NCBI RefSeq assembly: GCF_900277125.1
Contig: NZ_OPYN01000172.1
Location: 1 to 64,000, forward strand
DNA length: 64,000 bases
Origin: Pseudomonas inefficax
Lineage (GTDB): Bacteria; Pseudomonadota; Gammaproteobacteria; Pseudomonadales; Pseudomonadaceae
Direction: 5' to 3'
Both the position numbers and the translations under genes were made by a program. Positions within the stretch are counted from its first letter, which is position 1. Each line of letters begins with the position of its first letter. The notes under the pieces were generated by a model. The model had not been told where the DNA came from. It worked only from the letters and a program-made list of their open reading frames with translations, and did not search any database. Of this stretch, positions 34,621 through 43,995 are shown piece by piece.

Positions 34621-35910
34621 ATGTTCAAACAGTCCGCCCAGCACATCGCCAGCTACTACGCCCAGACCTACCCCGCCAGCATTCCCCTGCACCCTACCCT
34701 GCAAGGCAGCCACGACACCGAAGTCCTGATCATTGGCGCCGGCTTCAGCGGCCTGCACACCGCCTTGCGCCTGACCCAGGCCGGCAAGCGTGTAACACTG
34801 CTGGAAGCCAGCCGCGTGGCCTGGGCAGCGTCCGGCCGCAACGGTGGCCAGGCACTGCTCGGCTGGTCGTGCGACATGCCGCCGCTGGAGAAGGCCTTGG
34901 GCGTCGAACGCACCCAACGCCTGTGGGCCAGTATGTGCTGGGCCGCCGATGAATTGCGCGAGTTGCCCGAGCGGCATGGCTTCGACATCGACTACCGGCT
35001 GGGCAGCCTGTGGACCGCCGTGCTGCCGCGCCGGGTGAAGATGCTGGAAGATGCCCTGCACGAGGCCGAACACAAATGGGGCTACGACGCCCTGCGCCTG
35101 ATCGGCCGCGACGAGCTGCCGCAATGGATCGACAGCCCGCGCTACCAGGCCGCGCTATACGATGCCAAAGGCGCCCACCTCAACCCACTGAAGCTGGCCC
35201 AGGGCCTGGCCAGTACCATCGAAGCGGCTGGCGGGCGAATCTACGAACAGAGCCAGGTGCTCGACTATCAACAGACCGGCAGCGGCTACATCGCCCGCAC
35301 TGCGCGTGGCGAAGTGCGCAGCGATGTGCTGGTGCTGGCCTGCAACGTCTACATCGACCGCCTCGACCGCAGCCTGTCACGCCGCCTGCTGCCCGTCGGG
35401 TCCTACCAGGTGGCCACCGCGCCACTGGACGCCGACTTCGCCCGTTCGCTGCTGCCGCGCAACAGTTGCGTGATCGACAACCAGTTCGTGCCCGACTACT
35501 TCCGCCTTACCCCTGACCACCGCCTGCTGTTCGGCGGCGGCTGCACCTACCTGGGTGGCATCCCCAAGGATGTCGCCAGCGCCACCCGCCCGTACCTGGA
35601 GCGGGTGTTCCCGCAACTGGCCGGGGTAGCCATCGACTACGCCTGGGGCGGCCATATCGATTGCAGTATTCAGCGTACCCCGGATGTCGGCCGCGAGGGC
35701 CAGCGCTACTGGCTGCAGGGCTTCTCCGGCCATGGCGTGCTCCCTACACTGGCGGCGGCGCGTGCGGTCAGCGATGCCATTCTTGGCGACGACGACCTGC
35801 TGACGCTGTACCAAGGCATCGACAACGGCCGCTTCCCCGGCGGCGATCTACTGGCGGCACCGCTGGAAGCCGCTGCCAAGGCCTGGTACCGGATGCGCGA
35901 CCGCGTCTGA
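34621..35910 (+). CDS. FAD-dependent amine oxidoreductase (PuuB/OrdL-like)
   Basis: A 429-residue DAO-family flavoenzyme. The N-terminal FAD Rossmann motif is VLIIGAGFSGLHTALRLTQAGKRVTLLEAS; ASGRNGGQALLGWSCD is the segment shared with gamma-glutamylputrescine oxidase PuuB; the C-terminal FAD part is YWLQGFSGHGVLPTLAAARAVSDAI. Likely oxidises a (gamma-glutamylated) polyamine or related secondary amine, but the substrate is not proven. No puuA/puuC homologue is adjacent. The leader carries an unusual nested palindrome. Confidence 0.85.
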   Translation: MFKQSAQHIASYYAQTYPASIPLHPTLQGSHDTEVLIIGAGFSGLHTALRLTQAGKRVTLLEASRVAWAASGRNGGQALLGWSCDMPPLEKALGVERTQRLWASMCWAADELRELPERHGFDIDYRLGSLWTAVLPRRVKMLEDALHEAEHKWGYDALRLIGRDELPQWIDSPRYQAALYDAKGAHLNPLKLAQGLASTIEAAGGRIYEQSQVLDYQQTGSGYIARTARGEVRSDVLVLACNVYIDRLDRSLSRRLLPVGSYQVATAPLDADFARSLLPRNSCVIDNQFVPDYFRLTPDHRLLFGGGCTYLGGIPKDVASATRPYLERVFPQLAGVAIDYAWGGHIDCSIQRTPDVGREGQRYWLQGFSGHGVLPTLAAARAVSDAILGDDDLLTLYQGIDNGRFPGGDLLAAPLEAAAKAWYRMRDRV

Positions 35911-35931
35911 GGGCAATTTGTATGACCTGTG

Positions 35932-36100
35932 CGGGCCTCTTCGCGGGTGAACCCGCTCCCACATGTCATGTACAGATATCAAGACCTGTGCAGTACCTGT
36001 GGGAGCGGGTTCACCCGCGAAGAGGCCCGCACAGGATCACCACAGGCCGAAAGTTCTGTGCAGTACCTGTGGGAGCTGGCTTGCCGGCGATGAGGCCGGT
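35932..36100. repeat. REP pair plus an extra unit
   Basis: Inverted GCGGGTGAACCCGCTCCCACA units (35932-36034), followed by a single unit of the other core type, TGTGGGAGCTGGCTTGCCGGCGA (36066-36100). Two REP families are mixed in one spacer. Confidence 0.8.
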
Positions 36101-36184
36101 ACTGCCAATACAAATTCCAGCGCCAGGATAAATTCCTCCTATGCTCAATAGCTCCCTTCGCTTCCTGCACCCAGGAGACACGAC

Positions 36185-37015
36185 ATGAGCTATGTAACCA
36201 CGAAGGATGGCGTACAGATCTTCTACAAGGACTGGGGCCCGCGCGATGCGCCGGTCATCCATTTCCACCACGGCTGGCCGCTCAGCGCCGACGACTGGGA
36301 TGCGCAGATGCTGTTCTTCCTCGCTCAGGGTTTCCGCGTGGTCGCCCATGATCGCCGTGGCCATGGCCGCTCCAGCCAGGTATGGGACGGCCACGACATG
36401 GACCACTACGCCGACGATGTGGCGGCGGTGGTCGCTCACCTGGGCACCCAGGGTGCCGTGCATGTCGGCCACTCGACCGGTGGCGGTGAAGTGGTGCGCT
36501 ACATGGCCCGGCACCCTGAAGACAAGGTGGCCAAGGCCGTGCTGATCGCCGCAGTACCGCCACTGATGGTGCAGACTCCCGGTAATCCCGGTGGGCTGCC
36601 CAAATCGGTTTTCGACGGCTTCCAGGCCCAGGTCGCCAGCAACCGTGCGCAGTTCTACCGGGATGTGCCGGCCGGGCCGTTTTACGGCTACAACCGCCCC
36701 GGTGTCGAAGCCAGCGAAGGCATCATCGGCAACTGGTGGCGCCAGGGCATGATTGGCAGCGCCAAGGCCCATTACGATGGCATCGTGGCGTTTTCCCAGA
36801 CTGACTTTACCGATGACTTGAAGGGCATCCAACAGCCGGTGCTGGTGATGCATGGTGATGATGATCAGATCGTGCCGTATGAGAACTCCGGGCTGCTGTC
36901 GGCGAAGCTGCTGCCCAATGGCACGCTGAAGACCTACAAGGGCTACCCGCATGGCATGCCGACCACCCATGCCGATGTGATCAATGCGGATTTGCTGGCG
37001 TTTATCCGTAGCTGA
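36185..37015 (+). CDS. Alpha/beta hydrolase, non-heme chloroperoxidase/esterase family
   Basis: A 276-residue hydrolase. Oxyanion segment HHGWPLSADDW, nucleophile elbow VGHSTGGGEVVRY (Ser in G-H-S-T-G), acid in LVMHGDDDQIVPYENS, and base His in KGYPHGMPTTHADV form the triad. This family (arylesterase/perhydrolase, formerly cofactor-free haloperoxidase) has broad ester activity; the natural substrate is unknown. ATG 36185 follows GGAG 6 bases upstream. Single gene between REP elements. Confidence 0.9.
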   Translation: MSYVTTKDGVQIFYKDWGPRDAPVIHFHHGWPLSADDWDAQMLFFLAQGFRVVAHDRRGHGRSSQVWDGHDMDHYADDVAAVVAHLGTQGAVHVGHSTGGGEVVRYMARHPEDKVAKAVLIAAVPPLMVQTPGNPGGLPKSVFDGFQAQVASNRAQFYRDVPAGPFYGYNRPGVEASEGIIGNWWRQGMIGSAKAHYDGIVAFSQTDFTDDLKGIQQPVLVMHGDDDQIVPYENSGLLSAKLLPNGTLKTYKGYPHGMPTTHADVINADLLAFIRS

Positions 37016-37030
37016 TGTGATGGCCTGTAC

Positions 37031-37126
37031 CGGCCCTTTCGCGGGCGCGCCCGCTCCCACAGGTACTGCACAAGTCTTGAAATGTGCAGGTAACCTGTGG
37101 GAGCGGGCATGCCCGCGAAAGGGTCG
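37031..37126. repeat. REP pair
   Basis: Inverted GCGGGCGCGCCCGCTCCCACAG and TGTGGGAGCGGGCATGCCCGCG units. Confidence 0.85.
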
Positions 37127-37216
37127 GCACTGGCAACACACCTCCCCCAGGATTACCATGTCACCCTTCTAGTGCGGCCTTTTGCCGCCCCTTGCCTCCC
37201 TGCCTGCCAGAACCCC

Positions 37217-37996
37217 ATGCCCTTCGAACTCACCGTAGAACCCCTCACCCTGCTGATCCTGGCCCTGGTCGCCTTCGTCGCCGGTTTCATCGATGCCATC
37301 GCCGGCGGTGGCGGCCTGCTCACTACCCCGGCGCTACTCACCGCCGGCATGCCACCGCACCTGGTACTGGGCACCAACAAGCTCAGCTCCACCTTCGGCT
37401 CGGCCACCGCCGGTTTCACCTACTACAAGCGCAAGCTGTTCCATCCGGCACAATGGCGCCTGGCCTTGTTCGCCACCTTGACCGGGGCGTTGCTCGGCGC
37501 GGTCATCGCCCACTACATGCCGGCCGAATGGCTGAACAAGATGCTGCCAGTCATCGTCTTCGCCTGTGGCGTGTACCTTCTGTTCGGCGGCACGCCCAAG
37601 GCACCGCTGGATGCCGATGCACCTATCAGGAAAAAGTGGCAAGTGCCGCAAGGCTTCACCCTGGGCTTCTATGACGGCGTGGCCGGCCCGGGTACCGGGG
37701 CGTTCTGGACGGTGAGCACCCTGCTGCTCTACCCCATCGACCTGGTCCGGGCCAGCGGCGTGGCGCGCAGCATGAACTTCGTCAGCAACATCGCAGCGCT
37801 GACGGTGTTCATCATTTCCGGGCAGGTGGATTACATCGTCGGCCTGTGCATGGGCCTGTCGGTAATGGTCGGCGCGTTCTTCGGCGCACGCACGGCGATC
37901 AGTGGCGGCAGCAAGTTCATCCGCCCGGTGTTCATCACCGTGGTGCTGGCATTGACCGTGCGCCTAGCGTGGCAGCACTGGTTCGGGCAGGCCTGA
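37217..37996 (+). CDS. TSUP-family membrane transporter (YfcA/TauE-SafE type)
   Basis: A 259-residue inner-membrane protein. Two homologous halves each carry a glycine-rich motif: FVAGFIDAIAGGGGLLTTPALL near the N-terminus and FYDGVAGPGTGAFWTV at ~155. Between them are GTNKLSSTFGSATAGFTYYK and about eight membrane segments. Family members export sulfite or organosulfonate-derived anions; the substrate here is unknown. ATG 37217 is the family-like start, with a poor Shine-Dalgarno. Earlier in-frame codons lie in REP DNA. Confidence 0.88.
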   Translation: MPFELTVEPLTLLILALVAFVAGFIDAIAGGGGLLTTPALLTAGMPPHLVLGTNKLSSTFGSATAGFTYYKRKLFHPAQWRLALFATLTGALLGAVIAHYMPAEWLNKMLPVIVFACGVYLLFGGTPKAPLDADAPIRKKWQVPQGFTLGFYDGVAGPGTGAFWTVSTLLLYPIDLVRASGVARSMNFVSNIAALTVFIISGQVDYIVGLCMGLSVMVGAFFGARTAISGGSKFIRPVFITVVLALTVRLAWQHWFGQA

Positions 37997-38036
37997 TGGG
38001 CTGTGATACCCCTGCTTACCCGCCCTATCTGCGCAG

Positions 38037-38867
38037 CTAGGACGGGAAAGCAGGGATATCACAGCCCAGCCGCCGTGCAACATAAAGGTCGATCAGGTAC
38101 CGGGCAATCGACCGCCCGGCCGGCAGCGGCGGCAGGTCGTGGACGCTGAACCACTTGGCGTCCTCGATCTCGTCCGGCTGCATGACGATATCGCCGCCGG
38201 CATACTCGGCATGGAAGCCCAGCATCATCGAATGCGGGAACGGCCAGCACTGGCTGCCGACGTACTGGATGTTCTTCACTTCCACCGCCACCTCTTCACG
38301 CACTTCGCGCACCAGGCAGTCCTCGGCCGACTCGCCCGGCTCGGCGAAGCCTGCCAGAGTGCTGTACACCCCGGTGACGAAGCGTGGCGAACGCGCCAGC
38401 AGGATCTCGTCGCCTCGGGTCACCAGCACGATCATACTCGGCGAGATGCGCGGATAGCTGCGCAAGTCGCACGGCTGGCAGTACATCGCCCGCTCCCAGC
38501 GAATCTGCGTCATTGCCTGGCCGCAGCTGCCGCAGAAGCGATGCTCGCGGGCCCAGGTGCCAATCTGCGCGGCATAGCCCAGCACTTTGTAGGTGTCGAA
38601 GTCACCCTCGAGCATGAACGCGCGCAGGCCGCGCCAGGCGCAGCCGGGCAGGTCGGTGGCGCTGCGCAGCTCCAGCAGGAACACCGGCTGGCCGTCGAAG
38701 TGGCCGATACCGTGCTCGCACAGCACGTCGAGGTCCTGGCGCTTGAGCCAGTCGCGAGGGAACAGCGCGCCGTTGTCGTCCACCAGGAACCCTTCCGGGC
38801 TGCGGGCCACGGCCAGCCCCCCGGTTATCTGCGGGTCGAGTACTGCGGTAGTCCAGCGTGCTGACAT
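38037..38867 (-). CDS. nudC: NAD-capped RNA hydrolase / NADH pyrophosphatase NudC
   Basis: A 276-residue Nudix enzyme that splits NADH and removes NAD caps from RNA. A four-cysteine zinc site (FCGSCG...MYCQPC) is followed by [26 protein letters not shown] and Nudix box [20 protein letters not shown]. The NudC specificity motif reads [11 protein letters not shown], with Cys where the usual motif has Pro (SQPWPFPxS). Start ATG 38867. Confidence 0.94.
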   Translation of the reverse strand: MSARWTTAVLDPQITGGLAVARSPEGFLVDDNGALFPRDWLKRQDLDVLCEHGIGHFDGQPVFLLELRSATDLPGCAWRGLRAFMLEGDFDTYKVLGYAAQIGTWAREHRFCGSCGQAMTQIRWERAMYCQPCDLRSYPRISPSMIVLVTRGDEILLARSPRFVTGVYSTLAGFAEPGESAEDCLVREVREEVAVEVKNIQYVGSQCWPFPHSMMLGFHAEYAGGDIVMQPDEIEDAKWFSVHDLPPLPAGRSIARYLIDLYVARRLGCDIPAFPS

Positions 38868-38903
38868 GTCGGGGGTTCCTTTACTGCGCGTCCCCCGGCC
38901 TGA

Positions 38904-39716
38904 TCAGTCGGCGAACGTCGGTTTCTGTTTGCTCATGTGCGCCGCCACTGCCACGCGCAGGTCTTCGGACTGCAGCATCGCGGCGTTCCAGGTGGCGATG
39001 TATTCCAGGCCATCGTCGATGCGATGGTCACGCATGTAGCTGAGCATTTCCTTGGTGCCGGCCACGGCGATCGGCGATTTTGCGGCAATCTCGCCGGCAA
39101 TGGCAAAGACCCCGTCCATCAGCGCGGCCTGATCATCATAGACCCGGTTGACCAGGCCGATGCGCAGCGCCTCTTCGGCCTCGACATTGCGCCCGGTGAA
39201 AGCCAGCTCACGCATCATGCCGTCACCGATGATACGAGGCAAACGTTGCAGTGTGCCGACATCGGCGGCCATGCCCATGTCGATTTCCTTGATCGAGAAC
39301 TGCGCGTCGCTGCTGCAGTAGCGCATGTCGCAGGCCGAGATCAGGTCGATCGCGCCGCCAATGCAGTAACCCTGCACCGCGGCCAGTACCGGCTTGCGGC
39401 ATTTGTCCACGGCATTGAACGATGCCTGCAGGCGCAGGATGGTGCTGCGCAGGAAGCGCGCATTGCGGCCCACGTCCTTGCCCATCTGCCCGGCCAGCGA
39501 AGCCAGCATCATCAGGTCGATACCGGCGGAAAAATGCTTGCCGGCACCGCTGATCACAACTGCCCGCACCGCGTCGGTGTCGTCGACCCACTGGAAGATG
39601 TCGACAATCTCCTCCCAGAAGGCCGCGTTCATCGCATTGCGCTTGTCCGGGCGGTTGATCTGAACGTGGGCGATGCTGTCGGTCAGTTCGACCTTGAATG
39701 CGCTGTACTCGGTCAC
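38904..39716 (-). CDS. Crotonase family, delta(3,5)-delta(2,4)-dienoyl-CoA isomerase-like
   Basis: A 270-residue crotonase. The segment CIGGAIDLISACDMRYCSSDAQFSIKEIDMGMAADVGTLQRLPRIIG closely parallels the mammalian ECH1 dienoyl-CoA isomerase, including the acidic residues ECH1 uses in place of a hydratase Glu pair. It would move conjugated double bases of odd-position unsaturated acyl-CoAs for beta-oxidation. GTG 39716 is chosen: AGGAG lies 8 bases upstream and the protein then starts MTEYSAFKVEL. An ATG upstream (~39746) lacks this. It runs in the same direction as nudC, 36 bases away. Confidence 0.82.
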   Translation of the reverse strand: MTEYSAFKVELTDSIAHVQINRPDKRNAMNAAFWEEIVDIFQWVDDTDAVRAVVISGAGKHFSAGIDLMMLASLAGQMGKDVGRNARFLRSTILRLQASFNAVDKCRKPVLAAVQGYCIGGAIDLISACDMRYCSSDAQFSIKEIDMGMAADVGTLQRLPRIIGDGMMRELAFTGRNVEAEEALRIGLVNRVYDDQAALMDGVFAIAGEIAAKSPIAVAGTKEMLSYMRDHRIDDGLEYIATWNAAMLQSEDLRVAVAAHMSKQKPTFAD

Positions 39717-39866
39717 GGGCGGCACTCCTGCGGGTGAAGGGTTCATGGCAAGGATGGTAACCCAGCCCGATGACCGCACTTGTGCCAAAAACGGGACTTT
39801 ACGTCTTGCCTAAGACGCGCTGATCCGGCACCGTGCGCCATCGCCGAATCATAAGGATACAAATTC

Positions 39867-41369
39867 ATGTCGCGCTCCCTGACCGGCGCCCTCGCCCACA
39901 GCTTTCTGGGCCAGTCGCCGCTTTGGTACAAGGCAGTCATCTGCCTGTTCCTGGTGCTCAACCCGCTGCTGCTGATGACCGTCGGCCCGGTCGCGGCCGG
40001 CTGGGCACTGGTGCTCGAATTCATCTTCACCCTGGGCATGGCCCTGAAGTGCTACCCGCTGATGCCTGGCGGCCTGCTGCTGGTCGAAGCCCTGCTGTTG
40101 CAGATGACCACGCCGCAAGCCCTGTACGAAGAGCTGCAGCACAACTTCCCGGTGATCCTGCTGCTGATGTTCATGGTCGCGGGCATCCACTTCATGAAGG
40201 AACTGCTGCTGTTCCTGTTCTCGCGCATCCTGCTGGGGGTGCGTTCGAAGGCGATCCTGGCGTTGCTGTTCTGCGTGCTGTCGGCATTCCTCTCGGCGTT
40301 TCTCGATGCGCTGACCGTGACCGCCGTGATCATCAGCGCCGCGGTCGGTTTCTATGCGGTGTACCACCGCGTCGCCTCCGGGGCCAACCCGCGCGAAGAC
40401 AGTGCGCTGGACAGCGATCAGCAGGTCGCACAGTTGCACCGTGAAGACCTCGACCAGTTCCGCGCCTTCCTGCGCAGCCTGCTGATGCATGGCGCGGTGG
40501 GTACCGCCCTGGGCGGCGTGTGCACGCTGGTGGGCGAGCCGCAGAACCTGCTGATCGGCCATGAGATGGGCTGGCACTTTGCTGACTTCTTCCTGAAGGT
40601 GGCACCGGTGTCGCTGCCGGTACTGGGCGCCGGTCTGCTGACCTGCGTGCTGCTGGAAAAGCTGCGCCTGTTCGGCTATGGCACGCTGATGCCCGAGCCG
40701 GTGCGCCAGGTGCTGGCCACTTACGCAGCCGAGGACGATGCTGCGCGCACCACTGCCCAGCGCATCGCGTTGTGGGTGCAAGGGTTGGCCGCACTGATCC
40801 TGATCGTCTGCCTGGGGCTGCACGTTGCCGAGGTCGGCCTGATCGGCCTGATGGTGATCGTGCTGATCACGGCATTCACCGGTATTATCGACGAGCACCG
40901 CCTGGGCCGTGCCTTCCAGGACGCCATGCCGTTCACCGCATTGCTGGTGGTGTTCTTCGCCGTGGTGGCGGTGATTCACCAGCAGCAACTGTTCAGCCCG
41001 TTGATTGCCTGGGTGCTGGCGCTGCCGGCCGAGCAGCAACCGGGCATGCTGTACCTGGCCAACGGCCTGCTGTCAGCGATCAGCGACAATGTGTTCGTTG
41101 CCACCATCTACATTACCGAGGTGAAGCAGGCGTTCCTCGATGGAGGCATGAGCCGCGAGCATTTCGAGACACTGGCGGTGGCGATCAACACCGGCACCAA
41201 CCTGCCGAGCGTGGCGACTCCGAATGGGCAGGCGGCGTTCCTGTTCCTGCTGACTTCGGCGATCGCGCCGCTGATCCGGCTGTCGTATGGGCGAATGGTG
41301 TGGATGGCCTTGCCCTATACCGTAGTGATGGGTGGGCTGGGGTGGTGGGCGGTGACCTACTGGCTGTGA
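39867..41369 (+). CDS. nhaB: Na+/H+ antiporter NhaB
   Basis: A 500-residue, ~12-helix inner-membrane antiporter exchanging Na+ for protons. The family N-terminus [22 protein letters not shown] is intact, with the NhaB segments [42 protein letters not shown] and [30 protein letters not shown]. Monocistronic with a REP pair downstream. Confidence 0.96.
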   Translation: MSRSLTGALAHSFLGQSPLWYKAVICLFLVLNPLLLMTVGPVAAGWALVLEFIFTLGMALKCYPLMPGGLLLVEALLLQMTTPQALYEELQHNFPVILLLMFMVAGIHFMKELLLFLFSRILLGVRSKAILALLFCVLSAFLSAFLDALTVTAVIISAAVGFYAVYHRVASGANPREDSALDSDQQVAQLHREDLDQFRAFLRSLLMHGAVGTALGGVCTLVGEPQNLLIGHEMGWHFADFFLKVAPVSLPVLGAGLLTCVLLEKLRLFGYGTLMPEPVRQVLATYAAEDDAARTTAQRIALWVQGLAALILIVCLGLHVAEVGLIGLMVIVLITAFTGIIDEHRLGRAFQDAMPFTALLVVFFAVVAVIHQQQLFSPLIAWVLALPAEQQPGMLYLANGLLSAISDNVFVATIYITEVKQAFLDGGMSREHFETLAVAINTGTNLPSVATPNGQAAFLFLLTSAIAPLIRLSYGRMVWMALPYTVVMGGLGWWAVTYWL

Positions 41370-41382
41370 GGTAGCCTGCACC

Positions 41383-41476
41383 TGCCTCTTCGCGGGTGAA
41401 CCCGCTCCCACAGGTATTGCGCCAGGCTCAAAGGCTGTGCAGTACCTGTGGGAGCGGGTTTACCCGCGAAAGGGCC
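41383..41476. repeat. REP pair after nhaB
   Basis: Inverted GCGGGTGAACCCGCTCCCACAG and TGTGGGAGCGGGTTTACCCGCG units. Confidence 0.85.
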
Positions 41477-41596
41477 AGCACAGGTTTGCGCTGTCGATTC
41501 TGCTGCCTGCCATTCGGCTATCCAATCCCGTACAACTTTTGCCTCTCGCCCGCATCGAAACACAGGTAAGCCCCGTCCGTGTCAAGGAGGTTCACC

Positions 41597-42142
41597 ATGG
41601 CGCTACGCACCACGTTGCTGTTTTCCTGCATGACCCTGGCCCTGCTCGGCTGCGCCGGCAACGATCACCCGGCGCCGCCGCGCACCCAGCAGGTCGACCT
41701 GCAACGTTACCAGGGCACCTGGTACGAACTCGCGCGGCTGCCGATGTTCTTCCAGCGCAACTGCGTGCAGTCCGAGGCGTACTATGGCCTGCGAGATGAC
41801 GGCCGCCTCGATGTGACCAACCGCTGCCAGGAAAAGGACGGCCAGTGGAACCAGGCCAAGGGCATTGCCGAAGCCCAGCAACCGGGTAGTACCGACAAAC
41901 TCTGGGTGCGCTTCGACAACTGGTTCAGCCGCCTCGCGCCCGGCCTGACCAAGGGCGAGTACTGGGTGCTGTACCACGACAAGGACTACCGCGTGGCCCT
42001 GGTCGGCCACCCTAACCGCGAGTACCTGTGGTTGCTTTCGCGCACGCCAGCGGTCACCGACCAGCAGCGCGAGCAACTGCTGACGATTGCCCGGGAGCAA
42101 GGCTATGACACCAGCAAGCTCATCTGGCGACAGGCCGAGTAG
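41597..42142 (+). CDS. blc: Outer-membrane lipocalin Blc
   Basis: A 181-residue bacterial lipocalin. The lipoprotein signal peptide ends in lipobox LLGC (MALRTTLLFSCMTLALLGC), so Cys19 would be lipidated. The residue after Cys is Ala, consistent with outer-membrane sorting. The lipocalin motif YQGTWYELARLPMFFQRNC and LSRTPAVTDQQREQLLTIAREQGYD follow. Blc binds lysophospholipids and fatty acids. AAGGAGG stands 7 bases before ATG 41597. Confidence 0.93.
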   Translation: MALRTTLLFSCMTLALLGCAGNDHPAPPRTQQVDLQRYQGTWYELARLPMFFQRNCVQSEAYYGLRDDGRLDVTNRCQEKDGQWNQAKGIAEAQQPGSTDKLWVRFDNWFSRLAPGLTKGEYWVLYHDKDYRVALVGHPNREYLWLLSRTPAVTDQQREQLLTIAREQGYDTSKLIWRQAE

Positions 42143-42223
42143 GCGAGACCTGGCGGGCCATCGACGGCATGCGGTAATCCGGCTAAGGTGTGCGCCCCGT
42201 ATCACCTCGAAGGAACGAGCCCG

Positions 42224-42304
42224 TTGAGTACTACGCCGCCGCCAGCACCTTGTATCCGTCTGACGCACATCGGCCCGCTGGTACAGGCGTCGCTGCTGGG
42301 CTGA
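42224..42304 (+). CDS. Possible 26-residue leader/small ORF before rnz
   Basis: TTG 42224 has AAGGAACG 6 bases upstream and opens a 26-residue frame (MSTTPPPAPCIRLTHIGPLV...) that stops 15 bases before the rnz start region. No homology is recognised. It could be a leader peptide, a remnant, or chance; low confidence. Confidence 0.25.
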   Translation: MSTTPPPAPCIRLTHIGPLVQASLLG

Positions 42305-42319
42305 ACAAGGAGCCAGAGT

Positions 42320-43279
42320 ATGGATTTGCTGTTCCTGGGCACCTCCGCCGGCGTGCCGACCAAGACACGCAACGTCAGCGCCACCGCCGTGATCGAAGCC
42401 AGCGGCAGCCACTGGTACCTGGTGGACTGTGGCGAAGGTACCCAGCACCGGCTACTGCACACGCCGCTGTCGATCCGCGACCTGCGCGCCATCTTCATCA
42501 CCCACGTGCACGGCGACCATTGCTTCGGCCTGCCGGGCCTGCTGGCCAGCGCCGGCATGAGCGGGCGCACCCAGCCGCTGGACCTTGTCCTGCCCGCTGC
42601 CCTGCACGGCTGGGTTCGCCAGGGTCTGGTGGCCAGCGATACCTTTTTGCCGTTCGAACTGCGCCTGCTGCCCGTGGAAGAACTGGTCGAGTGGCGCAGC
42701 GACGTCATGGAAGTAACCAGCGTACAACTGTCGCACCGGGTACCGAGCGTCGGCTTCGTTTTCACCGAGCTCAACCCCGAACCACGCCTGGACATTCCGC
42801 GCCTGGAAGCCGATGGCATCCCCCGCGGCCCGCTGTGGGGCGACCTGGCCAAAGGCCTGACGGTGCAGCATGGCGGGCGGCTGCTGCATGGCAGTGACTA
42901 CTTGCGCCCTTCGCGCCCGCCACGGCGGGTGATCGTGTGCGGCGACAATGACAACCCCGAGCTGTTGGCCGACGCAGCCAAGGGCGCGGATGTGCTGGTG
43001 CACGAAGCCACGTTCACCCAGGCGGTGGTCGAACGCACGGGGGTTACCTTCGGCCACAGCACCGCGGCTGCGGTGGCGCGCTTTGCCGAAGCTGCGGGCG
43101 TGCGCAACCTGGTGCTGACGCACTTCAGCGCCCGCTACCAGAACGACCCACGGCGCAGCCCGAGCATCGACAACGTGCGCGACGAAGCCCTCGCCCACTA
43201 CAGCGGGCAGCTGACCCTGGCGCAGGACCTGCAGCGCTATCACATCGGGCGCGATGGCTGTCTTCAGCCGGCCGGATGA
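42320..43279 (+). CDS. rnz: Ribonuclease Z
   Basis: A 319-residue metallo-beta-lactamase nuclease for tRNA 3' processing. [21 protein letters not shown] is the standard start; the zinc motif HxHxDH is His62-Val-His64-Gly-Asp66-His67. Later metal ligands lie in [31 protein letters not shown] and [15 protein letters not shown] precedes ATG 42320. Note that tRNA-Ser here encodes CCA, so its role may be exonuclease-like or on other RNAs. Confidence 0.94.
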   Translation: MDLLFLGTSAGVPTKTRNVSATAVIEASGSHWYLVDCGEGTQHRLLHTPLSIRDLRAIFITHVHGDHCFGLPGLLASAGMSGRTQPLDLVLPAALHGWVRQGLVASDTFLPFELRLLPVEELVEWRSDVMEVTSVQLSHRVPSVGFVFTELNPEPRLDIPRLEADGIPRGPLWGDLAKGLTVQHGGRLLHGSDYLRPSRPPRRVIVCGDNDNPELLADAAKGADVLVHEATFTQAVVERTGVTFGHSTAAAVARFAEAAGVRNLVLTHFSARYQNDPRRSPSIDNVRDEALAHYSGQLTLAQDLQRYHIGRDGCLQPAG

Positions 43280-43297
43280 TTTAGCATGGCCGGTTTT
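43268..43297 (+). terminator. Candidate terminator overlapping the end of rnz
   Basis: CCGGCC and GGCCGG arms around the rnz stop codon, followed by TTTTT. Confidence 0.4.
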
Positions 43298-43314
43298 TCC
43301 AAAAGGACTTGGCC

Positions 43315-43854
43315 ATGCAACGCATCGTGATTCTGGGTAACGCCGGCAGTGGCAAATCGACCCTGGCCCGGCAGATTGGCGCACGTTTGGGCGTGTCGGT
43401 GGTGCACCTCGATATGCTGTTCTGGGAGGCCGGCTGGGTCGAGCCGGATGCCGAGACCTTCCGTACGCGCGTGCGCGATGCGGTAGCTGGGGAGGCTTGG
43501 GTATGCGAGGGCAATTATGCCCGCCGCACGTTCGACCTGCGTCTGCCGCGGGCCGACCTGGTCATCTGGCTGGATACGCCGAGACTGACCTGCCTCAAGC
43601 GGGTGATCCTGCGCAGCGTGCTGAACAAGCCCCGGCCAGACCTGCCTACGGGATGTACCGAACGGCTGGACCGGGAGTTTCTGACTTTCCTGAAGTTCGT
43701 ATGGACGTTCGACCGGGGCTATCGGCCGGGGATCGAGGCGAGCCGCCAGGCCATAGGGCCGCAGGTGCCGGTGGTGCATTTGCGGGGTGAGCGGCAGATT
43801 GCGGCGTTTCTGGCAGATCTTACCCAACCCGCACCGGCAGCACAGCCCCTGTAG
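43315..43854 (+). CDS. P-loop kinase (adenylate-kinase-like, FlaR/topology-modulation family)
   Basis: A 179-residue P-loop NTPase. Walker A GNAGSGKSTLARQIG is at residues 8-15; HLDMLFWEAGWVEPD and VCEGNYARRTFDLRLPRADLVIWLD are typical of the DNA-topology-modulation/FlaR kinases. The substrate is unknown. ATG 43315 is chosen (AAAAGGA 9 bases upstream) over TTG 43309. The stop codon TAG lies inside the flanking REP unit, so the C-terminus (QPAPAAQPL) may have been altered by the REP. Confidence 0.85.
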   Translation: MQRIVILGNAGSGKSTLARQIGARLGVSVVHLDMLFWEAGWVEPDAETFRTRVRDAVAGEAWVCEGNYARRTFDLRLPRADLVIWLDTPRLTCLKRVILRSVLNKPRPDLPTGCTERLDREFLTFLKFVWTFDRGYRPGIEASRQAIGPQVPVVHLRGERQIAAFLADLTQPAPAAQPL

Positions 43855-43967
43855 GAGCGGCCTTGTGTCGCGAAAGCGCCGCAAAGCGGCCCCGGCGATG
43901 CCTGCGTCTACTTCAAGACCCTGGGGCTGCTGCGCAGCCCGATCGCGACACAAGGCCGCTCCTACAA
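43849..43967. repeat. REP pair (GCGACACAAGGCCGCTCC type)
   Basis: Inverted TGTAGGAGCGGCCTTGTGTCGCGA units. The left unit supplies the stop codon of the preceding kinase gene. Confidence 0.85.
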
Positions 43968-43995
43968 AAAGCGCGTACTCCTGATACTGACGGTA

